Notes: generated from the letters alone by a model not told the origin. A stretch of 64,000 nt of DNA from Streptomyces fuscichromogenes (GCF_014645815.1 NZ_BMML01000039.1:1-64000), one strand, 5' to 3'; positions 40,051-48,756 are shown, counted from the stretch's first letter. Numbers and translations are program-made.

Positions 40051-40734
40051 GCCGTTCTGCGCCTCGTCGAGCAGGACGTGCAGCCGCTCCACGTCGGACT
40101 CCACGCGCGCGTGCTCGACGGCGGCCTTGCCGTGCTCGCGCTCGGACTTGGCGGCGATCAGCTCGGGCAGGTGGCCCGGGGCCTCGGGCACCTCGCCGAT
40201 GAGGGTGGGCAGATGGGCCTGCACCTCGCCGCTGCGCATCAGGTGGATGCCGGTGAGCAGCACCCGGAACGTGTAGAGCAGCGGCTTGAGTTCGCCGGTC
40301 TTCTCGAACAGCCGCCACTGGGTGACCGCGAACCCCCGGTAGTGGTGGGCGTGGTGGCTGGTGAGCACGCCCGGGGCGAGAGCGGCCAGTTCGCGGTGCG
40401 CATCGCCGGTGTGCGCGACGAGCGGCGACAGGAGCTGCTCCAGCACGTAGCCGTTGCGGCGCAGCATCAGCCGGGCGAACTTGCGCAGGTCGTGGGTGAC
40501 GAGGTCCATCTCGACGCCGTAGCGCACCCAGGTCTTCGAGCGGGTCTCCTCCGGCTCGCGCAGCCCGAGCAGGTCGGCGGCGGGCAGCAGGTGGACGCCC
40601 CGCAGGTCCAGGTCGGAGTCCCGGGACGGGAAGCCGTACAGGTGCGCGCCGGAGACGGTCGCGAACAGCAGCGGGTCGGGCTGTTCCGCGACGACGGGCG
40701 CCAGGTCGAGGTGGGGATCAAGGGCGTCGATCAT
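39976..40734 (-). CDS. RlaP-type nucleotidyltransferase, paralogue 2
   Basis: 252 aa. The active-site motif is VSGAHLYGFPSRDSDLDLRGVHL (residues 27-49), followed by VEMDLVTHDLRKFARLMLRRNGYVLEQLLSPLV and the helical HHAHHYRGFAVTQWRLFEKTGELKPLLYTFRVLLTG. RlaP enzymes have been linked to RNA repair by genome context. Here it is the third gene of the NrtR-DraG-RlaP operon, 4 bp after the ADP-ribosylglycohydrolase. Sequence similarity to the convergent paralogue is limited mostly to the catalytic motif. Confidence 0.87.
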   Translation of the reverse strand: MIDALDPHLDLAPVVAEQPDPLLFATVSGAHLYGFPSRDSDLDLRGVHLLPAADLLGLREPEETRSKTWVRYGVEMDLVTHDLRKFARLMLRRNGYVLEQLLSPLVAHTGDAHRELAALAPGVLTSHHAHHYRGFAVTQWRLFEKTGELKPLLYTFRVLLTGIHLMRSGEVQAHLPTLIGEVPEAPGHLPELIAAKSEREHGKAAVEHARVESDVERLHVLLDEAQNGSALPDAPTAHDALHDLVVRVRLEG

Positions 40735-40738
40735 GTGC

Positions 40739-41761
40739 TCAAGAGTCCCAGAGCGCGCCCAGGGTCATCAGGTCGCCCCGGTACTCGATCCGGTCGGCCC
40801 ACTCGGTCGGCCAGGCGTCCTCGCCCAGCCAGGCCCCGGCGAAGGCGCCGGTCAGGCAGGCGATCGAGTCCGAGTCGCCGGAGGAGCAGGCGGCCCGGCG
40901 CAGCGCGAGCAGCGGTTCGCCGGGGAAGAGCAGGAAGCAGAGCAGACCGGTGGCCAGGGCCTCTTCGGCGATCCAGCCGGCGCCGGTGGCCAGGCACGGG
41001 TCGCTCTCCGGCGAGGCGGTGCGCACGGCCTCCTGGAGCCGGTCGAGGATCTCCAGGCACTCGTCCCAGCCGCGCGCGACGAAGTCCTCGGGGGTCGCGT
41101 CGTGGCTGCGGGTCCACAGGTCGCCGAGCCAGGTGTGGTGGTAGCGGGAGCGGTTCTCGCGGGCGTAGGACCGCAGCCGGTCGACGAGCCCGTCCGGTTC
41201 CGTCCCCTGCGCGAGCAGCCGTACGGCACGCGCGGTGAGGTCGGAGGCGGCCAGCGCGGTGGGGTGGCCGTGAGTGAGCGCGGACTGCAACTGGGCGGCG
41301 CCGGCGCGCTGTTCGTCGCTCAGGCCGGGCGCGAGCCCGACGGGCGCGACCCGCATGTTGGCTCCGCAGCCCTTGGAGTCGATCTGGCTGGCGTCCTGCC
41401 AGAGCCGGCCCTCCTCCTTCAGCAGGTTGCAGGCCCGCAGACAGGTCCGGCCGGGCGCCCGGTTGTTCTCGGGCGACTGGTACCAGTTCACGAACTCCTC
41501 GCGCAGCGGCCGCTCCAGCCGCTTGGGCGCCAGCACCCCCCGGTCCATGGCGGTGCGCATGGCGTGTCCCACGGCGAGGGTCATCTGGGTGTCGTCCGAG
41601 ACGAAGGGCCGCTGCGGCAGTTCCATCTCCCGCCACGGACCGAACTTGGCGAGGATCGAGGGCACGTCGTTGAACTCGGTGGGGAAGCCGAGCGCGTCCC
41701 CGAGGGCGAGACCGATCAGGGAGCCGCTGGCGGCGCGCTTGTCGCCGATGTTCGTGGTCAT
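40739..41761 (-). CDS. ADP-ribosylglycohydrolase-family protein (DraG type)
   Basis: Removes or processes ADP-ribose from targets, 340 aa from ATG 41761, which overlaps the stop of the Nudix regulator (ATGA). Metal-binding parts are visible: GSLIGLALGDALGFPTEF near residue 11, VSDDTQMTLAVGHAM near 48 (the D-D-T ligands) and SGDSDSIACLTGAFAGAWLGE near 303 (the D-x-D-S ligands). The operon position with an NrtR-type regulator and a nucleotidyltransferase suggests a role in ADP-ribose/NAD turnover. Confidence 0.92.
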   Translation of the reverse strand: MTTNIGDKRAASGSLIGLALGDALGFPTEFNDVPSILAKFGPWREMELPQRPFVSDDTQMTLAVGHAMRTAMDRGVLAPKRLERPLREEFVNWYQSPENNRAPGRTCLRACNLLKEEGRLWQDASQIDSKGCGANMRVAPVGLAPGLSDEQRAGAAQLQSALTHGHPTALAASDLTARAVRLLAQGTEPDGLVDRLRSYARENRSRYHHTWLGDLWTRSHDATPEDFVARGWDECLEILDRLQEAVRTASPESDPCLATGAGWIAEEALATGLLCFLLFPGEPLLALRRAACSSGDSDSIACLTGAFAGAWLGEDAWPTEWADRIEYRGDLMTLGALWDS

Positions 41762-42477
41762 GCGGGGCGTCCTTCCCGGGACGGGCGGAGCAGGGGCGGG
41801 TGGAGCGCGGTGGCGGTGCCCGCGCGGTAGAGGGCGGCCGGTTTGCCGCGGCCGCCGGTCAACCGGGCGGCGCCGGGCACGGGTTCGACGAAGTCGGGGG
41901 TGGCGAGCACCTTGCGGCGGAAGTTGGGGCGGTCCAACGCGACGCCCCACACGGTCTCGTAGACGTTCTGGAGCTCGCCGAGCGTGAACTCGGGCGGGCA
42001 GAAGGCGGTGGCGAGACAGCTGTACTCCAGCTGTCCGCCGACCCGTTCATGGGCGTCGGCCAGGATCCGCTCGTGGTCGAAGGCGAGCGGCCGGGCCGGG
42101 TCGTACGGCAGCCAGCGCGCCTGTGCCGCGTCACCGCCGCCGTGCGGCTCGGGGGCGTCGGGCAGCAGCGCGGTGAAGGCGACGGAGACGACCCGCATCC
42201 TCGGGTCGCGGTCGGGCCCGCTATAGGTGCGCAGTTGCTCCAGGTGCAGTCCGGACACGTCCGACAGACCGGTCTCCTCGGCGAGTTCCCGCCGGGCCGC
42301 CGTCTCGGCCGACTCCCGCGGCAGCAGGAAGCCGCCGGGCAGCGCCCACTGTCCGGCGTACGGCTCCTGTCCGCGCTCGACGAGCAGCACGTGCAGGGTG
42401 TCGGCGCGGAGCGTGAGGACGGCGAGGTCGACGGTGACGGCGAAGGGTTCGAAGGCGTACTTGTCGTAGCCCTGCAT
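41758..42477 (-). CDS. nrtR: NrtR-type Nudix transcriptional regulator
   Basis: Fusion of a Nudix domain to a C-terminal winged helix, 239 aa from ATG 42477; a GTG at 42489 is an alternative. The Nudix box region is ALPGGFLLPRESAETAARRELAEETGL near residues 45-71. YSCLATAFCPPEFTLGELQNVYETVWGVALDRPNFRRKVLATPDFVEP near 150 is the DNA-binding part characteristic of NrtR. NrtR proteins bind ADP-ribose and control NAD metabolism genes. A 6-5-6 palindrome 36 bp upstream fits the NrtR operator. It heads an operon with the DraG-like and RlaP-like genes. Confidence 0.92.
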   Translation of the reverse strand: MQGYDKYAFEPFAVTVDLAVLTLRADTLHVLLVERGQEPYAGQWALPGGFLLPRESAETAARRELAEETGLSDVSGLHLEQLRTYSGPDRDPRMRVVSVAFTALLPDAPEPHGGGDAAQARWLPYDPARPLAFDHERILADAHERVGGQLEYSCLATAFCPPEFTLGELQNVYETVWGVALDRPNFRRKVLATPDFVEPVPGAARLTGGRGKPAALYRAGTATALHPPLLRPSREGRPA

Positions 42478-42512
42478 GTGCCCGTCCACCCCCTCGATGT
42501 TCGACGGAACTA

Positions 42513-42529
42513 ATAGTCTCTACGACTAT
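42513..42529. promoter_or_regulatory. Probable NrtR operator
   Basis: ATAGTC-TCTAC-GACTAT, an AT-rich perfect 6-5-6 palindrome (TA...TA flanks extend it) 36 bp upstream of the nrtR ATG. The GTC/GAC half-sites resemble known actinobacterial NrtR boxes. It is an obvious AT island in this GC-rich region. Confidence 0.8.
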
Positions 42530-42593
42530 AAAGAGTGGGTGGGGGCCGTGCAAGCCCTCAGTGGCCGCTGGAGCGCCGTTCACGGACACGAAA

Positions 42594-42627
42594 GCGGGCC
42601 GGCCCCGGGGTGCCCGGGACCGGCCGC
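42594..42627. terminator. Probable terminator of rluB
   Basis: GCGGGCCGGCCCCGGG and CCCGGGACCGGCCGC pair with small mismatches around a GTG loop, 20 bp after the rluB stop on the minus strand. Confidence 0.55.
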
Positions 42628-42648
42628 CAGAAAGCCGTACAGACAGAT

Positions 42649-43773
42649 CTAGAGGTCGACTTCCTTCATGAGCATCCCGACCTCGGTGTTGGACAGACGG
42701 CGCAGCCAGCCCGACTTCTGGTCGCCGAGGGTGATCGGCCCGAAGGCGACCCGCACCAGCTTGTCGACCGGGAACCCGGCCTCCGCCAGCATCCGCCGCA
42801 CGATGTGCTTGCGGCCCTCGTGCAGGGTGACCTCGACCAGGTAGTTCTTGCCGGTCTGCTCGACGACCCGGAAGTGGTCCGCGCGCGCGTACCCGTCCTC
42901 CAGCTGGATGCCGTCCTTGAGCCTCTTGCCCAGGTCCCGCGGGATCGGGCCGACGATGTGCGCGAGGTAGGTCTTCTTCACGCCGTACTTGGGGTGGGTC
43001 AGCCGGTGCGCCAGCTCGCCGTGGTTGGTGAGCAGGATGACGCCCTCGGTCTCGGTGTCGAGCCGCCCGACGTGGAAGAGCCGGGTCTCCCGGTTGGTGA
43101 CGTAGTCGCCGAGGCACTGCCGCCCGTCCGGGTCCTCCATCGTGGACACCACACCGGCCGGCTTGTTCAGCGAGAAGAACTGGTACGACTGCGTGGCGAC
43201 GGTCAGCCCGTCGACCTTGACCTCGTCCTTCTCCGGGTCGACCCGCTTGCCCTGCTCCAGCACGATCTCGCCGTTGACCTCGACCCTGGCCTGCTCGATC
43301 AGCTCCTCGCAGGCACGCCGGGAGCCGTAGCCCGCGCGGGCGAGGATCTTCTGCAGCCGCTCGCCCTCCTGCTCGGCGCCCGGGAAGGTCTTGGGGAGCT
43401 TCACGTCCGGCTTGCCGGCGTACCGCTCGCGGTTGCGCTCCTCGGCACGGGCGTCGTACTCACGGGAACTCGCCGGCGCCGTCCGGCCGCGCCCGGTGCC
43501 CTGGCCCTGCCGGGGGCCGCCCTTGGCGCCGCCGCGCGCCGAGGCGCCCCGGCCCGACTTCGGGCCGTCCTGGGTGGCGCCGGGACCCACGTCGTAGCGC
43601 CGCTCCTCCGGACGCGGCTTCTTCGGCCGGCCGGTGCCCTGCTTGTCGTCGCGGGCGTTGCCGGCGCCGCGGTAGTTACCGCGGCCACCGCTGCTCCCGC
43701 CGCGGCCGCCGCTGTTGCCACCACGGCTCCCGCCGTTGTTTCCGCTGCTGTTCCTGCCGCTGCTGCTTCGCAT
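42649..43773 (-). CDS. rluB: 23S rRNA pseudouridine synthase (RluB/RsuA family) with long disordered N-terminus
   Basis: Isomerises uridine to pseudouridine in rRNA; 374 aa from ATG 43773. The first 105 residues are Gly/Arg/Ser-rich (NNGGSRGGNSGGRGGSSGGRG) and probably disordered. Then follow an S4 domain (RLQKILARAGYGSRRACEELIEQARVEVNG) and the catalytic core: LNKPAGVVSTMEDPDGR, HVGRLDTETEGVILLTNHGEL with the catalytic Asp, KTYLAHIVG and EGRKHIVRRMLAEAG. It lies just after scpB as in other actinobacteria. Confidence 0.95.
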   Translation of the reverse strand: MRSSSGRNSSGNNGGSRGGNSGGRGGSSGGRGNYRGAGNARDDKQGTGRPKKPRPEERRYDVGPGATQDGPKSGRGASARGGAKGGPRQGQGTGRGRTAPASSREYDARAEERNRERYAGKPDVKLPKTFPGAEQEGERLQKILARAGYGSRRACEELIEQARVEVNGEIVLEQGKRVDPEKDEVKVDGLTVATQSYQFFSLNKPAGVVSTMEDPDGRQCLGDYVTNRETRLFHVGRLDTETEGVILLTNHGELAHRLTHPKYGVKKTYLAHIVGPIPRDLGKRLKDGIQLEDGYARADHFRVVEQTGKNYLVEVTLHEGRKHIVRRMLAEAGFPVDKLVRVAFGPITLGDQKSGWLRRLSNTEVGMLMKEVDL

Positions 43774-43784
43774 CAAAGTTCCGT

Positions 43785-44435
43785 CTAGTCGTCTGCGTCG
43801 TCTGCGTCCGGCGCATCGGGTGCGTCCGGATCGAACGACGGTACGCCCTCCTGGGTCTCGGCCTCGATCGCCTCCGCCTCCGGGAGGAAGGGCGCGAGCT
43901 CCGGGAGCTCGTCCAGGCCGCGCAGGCCCATCCGCTCCAGGAAGTAGTTCGTCGTCCTGTACAGGATCGCACCTGTTTCGGGTTCCGTGCCCGCCTCCTC
44001 GACCAGACCGCGCTGGAGCAGGGTGCGCATCACACCGTCGCAGTTGACCCCTCGTACGGCCGAGACGCGGCTGCGGCTCACCGGCTGGCGGTAGGCGACG
44101 ACCGCGAGGGTCTCCAGGGCGGCCTGGGTGAGCCGCGCGGTCTGGCCCTCCAGGACCAGCCGCTCGACGGCGGGCGCGTACTCGCCCCGGGTGTAGAAGC
44201 GCCAGCCGCCCGCGACGAACCGCAGCTCGAAGCCGCGGCCCTGCGCGGTGTACTCGTCCGCCAGCGCCCGCAGCGCCTTCGTGATCGTCTGCTTCGGCCG
44301 CTCAAGGATCTTGGACAGGTGCTCGGCGGTGGCGGGCTCGTCCACGACCATGAGGACGGCCTCCAGGGCCGGCTTGAGGTCGAGGTCGGCGACCGGCCGC
44401 AGCCCGGTCGGCAACCGCGTCGTGTCCTCGCTCAC
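43785..44435 (-). CDS. scpB: Segregation and condensation protein B
   Basis: SMC-complex winged-helix subunit, 216 aa from a GTG at 44435 that overlaps the scpA stop. Family blocks: ALEAVLMVVDEPATAEHLSKIL, LRFVAGGWRFYTRGEYAPAVERLV, LTQAALETLAVVAYRQPVSRSRVSAVRGVNCDGVMRTLLQRGLVEEAG and TTNYFLERMGLRGLDELPELAPFLP. The C-terminal tail is acidic with DAPDAPDADDADD. Works with ScpA and SMC in chromosome compaction. Confidence 0.96.
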   Translation of the reverse strand: MSEDTTRLPTGLRPVADLDLKPALEAVLMVVDEPATAEHLSKILERPKQTITKALRALADEYTAQGRGFELRFVAGGWRFYTRGEYAPAVERLVLEGQTARLTQAALETLAVVAYRQPVSRSRVSAVRGVNCDGVMRTLLQRGLVEEAGTEPETGAILYRTTNYFLERMGLRGLDELPELAPFLPEAEAIEAETQEGVPSFDPDAPDAPDADDADD

Positions 44436-45487
44436 ACCTTCTCCTCCTTCTCCTCCTTGGGCGGCTCGGGCGGCCGGTCGAACTCGTCGGTCACCATCGG
44501 CCGGCTCCCCCCGTCCCCGCCGGTCCACCGCACGATCAGGTCGCCGAGGGCGGTCTCCTGGTCGAGGGCGACGGCCTTCTCCCGGTACAGCTCCAGGAGC
44601 GCCAGGAAACGGGCCACGACGGTGAGCGTGTCGTCGGTGTCCGCGACGAGCACCCGGAAGCTGGCCTCCCCCAGCTCCCGCAGCCGCGCGACCACGATCT
44701 GGGCCTGCTCCTGCACGCTGACCAGCGGGGCGTGGATGTGGTCGACGTACACCTGCGGCTTGGGCCGGGGCTGCATCGCCTTGACCGCGAGCCTGGCGAA
44801 CCCCTCGGGCCCGATGCTGATGACGACCTCGGGCAGCAGCTCGGCGAGGTGCGGTTCGAGGCCGACGGTACGGGGCCAGCGACGGGCCTCGTCGTCCAGG
44901 CGCCGGTTGAAGATGTCGGTGATCTGTTTGTACGCGCGGTACTGGAGCAGCCGCGCGAAGAGCAGGTCCCGGGCTTCGAGGAGCGCCAGGTCGGCCTCGT
45001 CCTCGACCTCGGCGGCGGGCAGCAGCCGGGCGGCCTTGAGGTCCAGCAGGGTGGCGGCGACGACGAGGAACTCGGTCGTCTGGTCCAGGTCCCAGTCCGG
45101 CCCCATGGCCCGGATGTGCGCCATGAACTCGTCGGTGACCTTGGAGAGGGCGACCTCGGTGACGTCCAGCTTGTGCTTGGAGATCAGCTGGAGGAGGAGG
45201 TCGAAAGGCCCCTCGAAGTTGGCGAGCCGGACCTTGAAGACACCGTCGCGCTGTTCCTCGGGTTCCGGAGCGCCGGTGCCGGAGGGCTGGGGTTCGACGG
45301 CGCCGGGCTCTGATTCAGGCTCGCTCGCGTTGTGGGCAGGCGTTCCGCTGGGCGGAACGGGTGGGCGCAACGCCCCACCGGCCTCAGCCGGACTCTCGAC
45401 CTCGGCCACAGGAGCACCCGGCCCCCGCCCCAGCGCACGCCTGCGGCCGGGACCGGGGACAGAAGCAGGAGAATCGGTCGAGGTCAT
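44432..45487 (-). CDS. scpA: Segregation and condensation protein A
   Basis: Kleisin subunit of the SMC complex, 351 aa. An N-terminal Pro/Glu-rich region of about 80 residues precedes FKVRLANFEGPFDLLLQLISKHKLDVTEVALSKVTDEFMAHI, the SMC-head-binding part. WDLDQTTEFLVVAATLLDLKAARLLP follows, and the C-terminal winged helix begins near ARFLALLELYREKAVALDQ. An acidic/basic tail KEEKEEKV ends the protein. Overlaps scpB by 4 bp. Confidence 0.96.
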   Translation of the reverse strand: MTSTDSPASVPGPGRRRALGRGPGAPVAEVESPAEAGGALRPPVPPSGTPAHNASEPESEPGAVEPQPSGTGAPEPEEQRDGVFKVRLANFEGPFDLLLQLISKHKLDVTEVALSKVTDEFMAHIRAMGPDWDLDQTTEFLVVAATLLDLKAARLLPAAEVEDEADLALLEARDLLFARLLQYRAYKQITDIFNRRLDDEARRWPRTVGLEPHLAELLPEVVISIGPEGFARLAVKAMQPRPKPQVYVDHIHAPLVSVQEQAQIVVARLRELGEASFRVLVADTDDTLTVVARFLALLELYREKAVALDQETALGDLIVRWTGGDGGSRPMVTDEFDRPPEPPKEEKEEKV

Positions 45488-45505
45488 AGCCCTCGCAGGC
45501 TACCC

Positions 45506-46108
45506 CTACCGCCCGCGCAGCCGTCGTACGAGGATGCTCGCGTCTCCCCGGGACTCCAGGTCGGCCAGCACCACGGCGACCGCCTCGCGGACGATCCGGC
45601 CCCGGTCCACGGCCAGCCCGTGCTCGCCCCGGAGCACGAGGCGGGCGTGCTCCAGGTCCATCAGCTCCTCGGCGGAGACATACACGGTGATCTTCTCGTC
45701 GTGCCGCTCGCGCCCGCTGGGCCGCCGGGCGGGTGCCCGGCCGCCGCCCCGCTGCTTGCGGGGCTGGCCCTGCGCGGCGGACCCGGCAGAACCTTCCTGC
45801 GCCGCCTGCTGCCGCACGGCCCGCTCGGCCGACGGCGCGACCGTGACGGACTGCGCGGTGTGGTTGCGGGACTCCCCGGCGTCGGCCGGACCGGCCTCCG
45901 CCGCCACGTGCTCGGCGCCCTCGCCGTCGCCGCCCCGCACGGGCACCGACTGGGGCACGTCCTCGGCGGCCGCGGCCGCCGTCTCGTCGCTCTCCCCCGC
46001 GGGAGCCGGCACCCGGGCCTCACCGTTGGCCGGGCGCCTGGGAGTCGACGGCTGCAGCGCCATCCCCCCGGTCGTACGGAACAGTTCGTCGGCCCCGGGC
46101 AGACTCAC
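45506..46108 (-). CDS. Conserved protein with C-terminal ribbon-helix-helix-like domain, between parA and scpA
   Basis: 200 aa from a GTG at 46108 whose GTGA overlaps the parA stop; a GTG four codons upstream (46120) is possible. Residues 25-130 are Ala/Glu/Gln-rich and likely disordered, ending in a basic RKQRGGGRAPARRPSGR patch. The last 60 residues (KITVYVSAEELMDLEHARLVLRGEHGLAVDRGRIVREAVAVVLADL) look like a ribbon-helix-helix or related DNA-binding/dimerisation fold. The position between parA and scpA suggests a chromosome-segregation partner, perhaps in place of a ParB (inference). Confidence 0.8.
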   Translation of the reverse strand: MSLPGADELFRTTGGMALQPSTPRRPANGEARVPAPAGESDETAAAAAEDVPQSVPVRGGDGEGAEHVAAEAGPADAGESRNHTAQSVTVAPSAERAVRQQAAQEGSAGSAAQGQPRKQRGGGRAPARRPSGRERHDEKITVYVSAEELMDLEHARLVLRGEHGLAVDRGRIVREAVAVVLADLESRGDASILVRRLRGR

Positions 46109-47277
46109 TCGGCGTGACACCGGGCGAGCACCTCCCTGGCGAGCTGGCGATAGGCGGCGGCACCGACGGAGTTGGAGGCATACGTGGTGATCGGCTCACC
46201 GGCGACCGTGGTCTCCGGGAAGCGGACCGTGCGGCCGATGACCGTGTGGTAGACGTGGTCGTCGAAGGCCTCGACGACCCGGGCCAGCACCTCACGGCTG
46301 TGGACCGTGCGCGAGTCGTACATCGTCGCCAGGATGCCGTCGAGCTCCAGCTCCGGGTTGAGCCGCTCCTGGACCTTCTCGATGGTCTCGGTCAGCAGGG
46401 CGACACCACGCAGCGCGAAGAACTCGCACTCCAGCGGCACGATCACCTTGTGAGCGGCCGTCAGCGCGTTGACCGTGAGCAGGCCGAGCGAGGGCTGACA
46501 GTCGATCACGATGTAGTCGTAGTCGGGCAGCAGCGGCTTCAGGGCGCGCTGCAGCGTCGACTCGCGGGCGACCTCGGAGACCAGCTGGACCTCGGCGGCC
46601 GACAGGTCGATGTTGGAGGGCAGCAGGTCCATGTTGGGGACCGCGGTCTTCAGGAGGACCTCGTCGGCCGCCATGCCCCGCTCCATGAGCAGGTTGTAGA
46701 CGGTGAGGTCGAGCTCCATCGGGTTGACGCCGAGACCGACCGACAGCGCGCCCTGCGGGTCGAAGTCCACGAGCAGCACCCGCCGGCCGTACTCCGCGAG
46801 CGCGGCACCCAGGTTGATGGTCGACGTCGTCTTGCCGACGCCGCCCTTCTGGTTGCACATCGCGATGATCGTCGCGGGGCCGTGACTGGTCACCGGGCCC
46901 GGGATCGGGAAGTACGGCAGCGGGCGCCCGGTCGGGCCGACGCGCTCACGGCGCTGGCGGGCCGCGTCGGGCGCCAGCGTCGCCGCGTACTCCGGATCGG
47001 GCTCGTACTCGGCATCGGGGTCGTAGAAGTGCCCGTCGGGCAGTTCGTCGTAGTCGGCGAATTGGCTGTGGGGCGCGCCACTTCCGTCGCCGGCCATGGC
47101 GTTCACGTGATGGCCATCCATGCTCTGGTGTGCTGTCCGCAGGATCTGCGGACGACTCTGGTGGGCTGCGAAGGTGCGCACCGCGACGGAGCCGACAGCC
47201 TCGAACCCCGCGGGACCCTGGTCCCGTACCGGCATTCCTGGTTGACCACCCCCGGGAGAAAATGTCGACTCATTCAC
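46105..47277 (-). CDS. parA: ParA-family ATPase (scpAB-linked)
   Basis: ParA/Soj-type ATPase, 390 aa from a GTG at 47277 behind AGGAGG. An N-terminal extension of about 130 residues (DELPDGHFYDPDAEYEPDPEYA) precedes the deviant Walker A CNQKGGVGKTTS (141-152), LLVDFDPQGALSVGLGV, VIDCQPSLGLLTVNALTAAHKVIVPLECEFFALRG and MYDSRTVHSREVL. This is the ParA encoded beside scpAB, not the oriC parAB. Sits at the head of a run parA, RHH-like gene, scpA, scpB, rluB with overlapping junctions. Confidence 0.93.
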   Translation of the reverse strand: MNESTFSPGGGQPGMPVRDQGPAGFEAVGSVAVRTFAAHQSRPQILRTAHQSMDGHHVNAMAGDGSGAPHSQFADYDELPDGHFYDPDAEYEPDPEYAATLAPDAARQRRERVGPTGRPLPYFPIPGPVTSHGPATIIAMCNQKGGVGKTTSTINLGAALAEYGRRVLLVDFDPQGALSVGLGVNPMELDLTVYNLLMERGMAADEVLLKTAVPNMDLLPSNIDLSAAEVQLVSEVARESTLQRALKPLLPDYDYIVIDCQPSLGLLTVNALTAAHKVIVPLECEFFALRGVALLTETIEKVQERLNPELELDGILATMYDSRTVHSREVLARVVEAFDDHVYHTVIGRTVRFPETTVAGEPITTYASNSVGAAAYRQLAREVLARCHAE

Positions 47278-47640
47278 AAGTCGTCTTACCTCCTTGGTGA
47301 CCAGGAAACTTCTAGACAGGTCAGCGTGGCACCATGCCGACGGTTGGCGACTCTATGGCGTGTCGGGCGTCCGCAGCAACACAATCCGCCGGACCCGGCA
47401 GGATGTGTCGGCAATGAAACATCTCGCTGTCAAGGGCGTACGGCCGTCGCACAGCAGGTTTCACCGGTGTACGAATCGGTCGAAGCGTTACGTTCGAGGC
47501 GAGTTGACCGAGAGCCGCAAAGTGACCATACACACATCCGGCCGGACCTTGTCGGGCAAGGTCCGGCCGGTTGTGCGCGCTTGACGCGGCTTGTTGACGT
47601 ATCGCCTTTACGAAAAGGTGACTTGCGGATTCGTCCCGGC
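47278..47640. other. Intergenic region upstream of parA with the ald terminator
   Basis: 363 bp. Next to parA the AGGAGG ribosome site is visible; the ald terminator is at 47538-47570. A plus-strand frame of 96 codons (47294-47584) ends on the terminator hairpin and is not convincing. Confidence 0.5.
47538..47570. terminator. Terminator of ald
   Basis: CCGGCCGGACCTTG (47538-47551) and CAAGGTCCGGCCGG (47557-47570), a perfect 14-bp stem with a 5-nt loop, 70 bp beyond the ald stop on the minus strand. Confidence 0.8.
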
Positions 47641-48756
47641 TCAGCCGATGAGCGTGTCGAGGTCCGTGTGCTCCAGGCCGTGCGCCTCGGCGACCTCCCG
47701 GTAAACGACCTTGCCGTCATGGGTGTTGAGGCCCCTGGCGAGCGCGGCGTCGCGGCGCAGCGCCTCCGTCCAGCCGTTGTCCGCCAGCGACACGATGTAC
47801 GGGAGCGTGGCGTTGGTGAGCGCGTAGGTGGAGGTGTTGGGCACCGCGCCGGGCATGTTGGCGACGCAGTAGAAGACCGACTCGTGGACCTTGAAGGTCG
47901 GCTCGGCGTGCGTGGTGGGACGGGAGTCCTCGAAGCAGCCGCCCTGGTCGATCGCGATGTCGACAAGGACACTTCCCGGCTTCATCCGGGAGACCAGCTC
48001 GTTGGTGACGAGCTTCGGGGCCTTGGCGCCCGGGATGAGCACCGCGCCGATCACCAGGTCGGCCTCCAGGCAGGCCTTCTCCAGCTCGAAGGAGTTGGAC
48101 ATGACGGCCTTGACCTTGGTGCCGAAGATCCGGTCGGCCTCACGCAGCTTGTTGATGTCGCGGTCGAGCAGGGTCACCTCGAAGCCCATGCCGATGGCGA
48201 TCTGGGCGGCGTTCCAGCCGGAGACGCCGCCGCCGATGACGACGGCCTTGGCGGGCAGCACGCCCGGGACACCGCCGGGCAGAACGCCACGGCCGCCGGC
48301 GGCGCGCATCAGGTGGTAGGCGCCGACCTGCGGGGCGAGCCGGCCCGCGACCTCGGACATGGGCGCGAGCAGCGGGAGCGCGCGGTTGGGCAGCTCGACG
48401 GTCTCGTAGGCGATCGCCGTGGTGCCGGACTCCAGGAGGGCGTCCGTGCACTCCTTCGAAGCGGCCAGGTGCAGGTAGGTGAAGAGGGTCTGGTCCTTGC
48501 GGAGGCGGTGGTACTCCTCCGCGATCGGCTCCTTGACCTTGAGCAGCAGGTCCGCGGTGGCCCACACCTCGTCGGCGGTGTCCAGGATCGCGGCACCGGC
48601 GGCGACGTACTCGTCGTCCGGGATCGACGAGCCGACACCGGCGCCACGCTCGATGACGACCTGGTGGCCGTGCCGCACCAGCTCGTGCACGCCGGCCGGG
48701 GTGATGGCCACCCGGAACTCGTTGTTCTTGACCTCGCGGGGGATGCCGACCTTCAC
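47641..48756 (-). CDS. ald: Alanine dehydrogenase
   Basis: Reversible NAD-dependent deamination of L-alanine to pyruvate and ammonia. 371 aa from GTG 48756, the standard family length starting VKVGIPREVKNNEFRVAITPAGV; a GTG three codons upstream (48765) lies closer to AAGGACC. Blocks: ELVRHGHQVVIERGAGVGSSIPDDEY, LLLKVKEPI, FTYLHLAASKECTDAL (His96-equivalent), VVIGGGVSGWNAAQIAIGMG (NAD-binding) and GCFEDSRPTTHAEPTF. Confidence 0.96.
   Translation of the reverse strand: MKVGIPREVKNNEFRVAITPAGVHELVRHGHQVVIERGAGVGSSIPDDEYVAAGAAILDTADEVWATADLLLKVKEPIAEEYHRLRKDQTLFTYLHLAASKECTDALLESGTTAIAYETVELPNRALPLLAPMSEVAGRLAPQVGAYHLMRAAGGRGVLPGGVPGVLPAKAVVIGGGVSGWNAAQIAIGMGFEVTLLDRDINKLREADRIFGTKVKAVMSNSFELEKACLEADLVIGAVLIPGAKAPKLVTNELVSRMKPGSVLVDIAIDQGGCFEDSRPTTHAEPTFKVHESVFYCVANMPGAVPNTSTYALTNATLPYIVSLADNGWTEALRRDAALARGLNTHDGKVVYREVAEAHGLEHTDLDTLIG

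Noticed and set aside
47294..47584. 96-codon plus-strand frame in the parA/ald spacer
   Set aside because: It ends on the ald terminator hairpin and has no good ribosome site or recognisable product.
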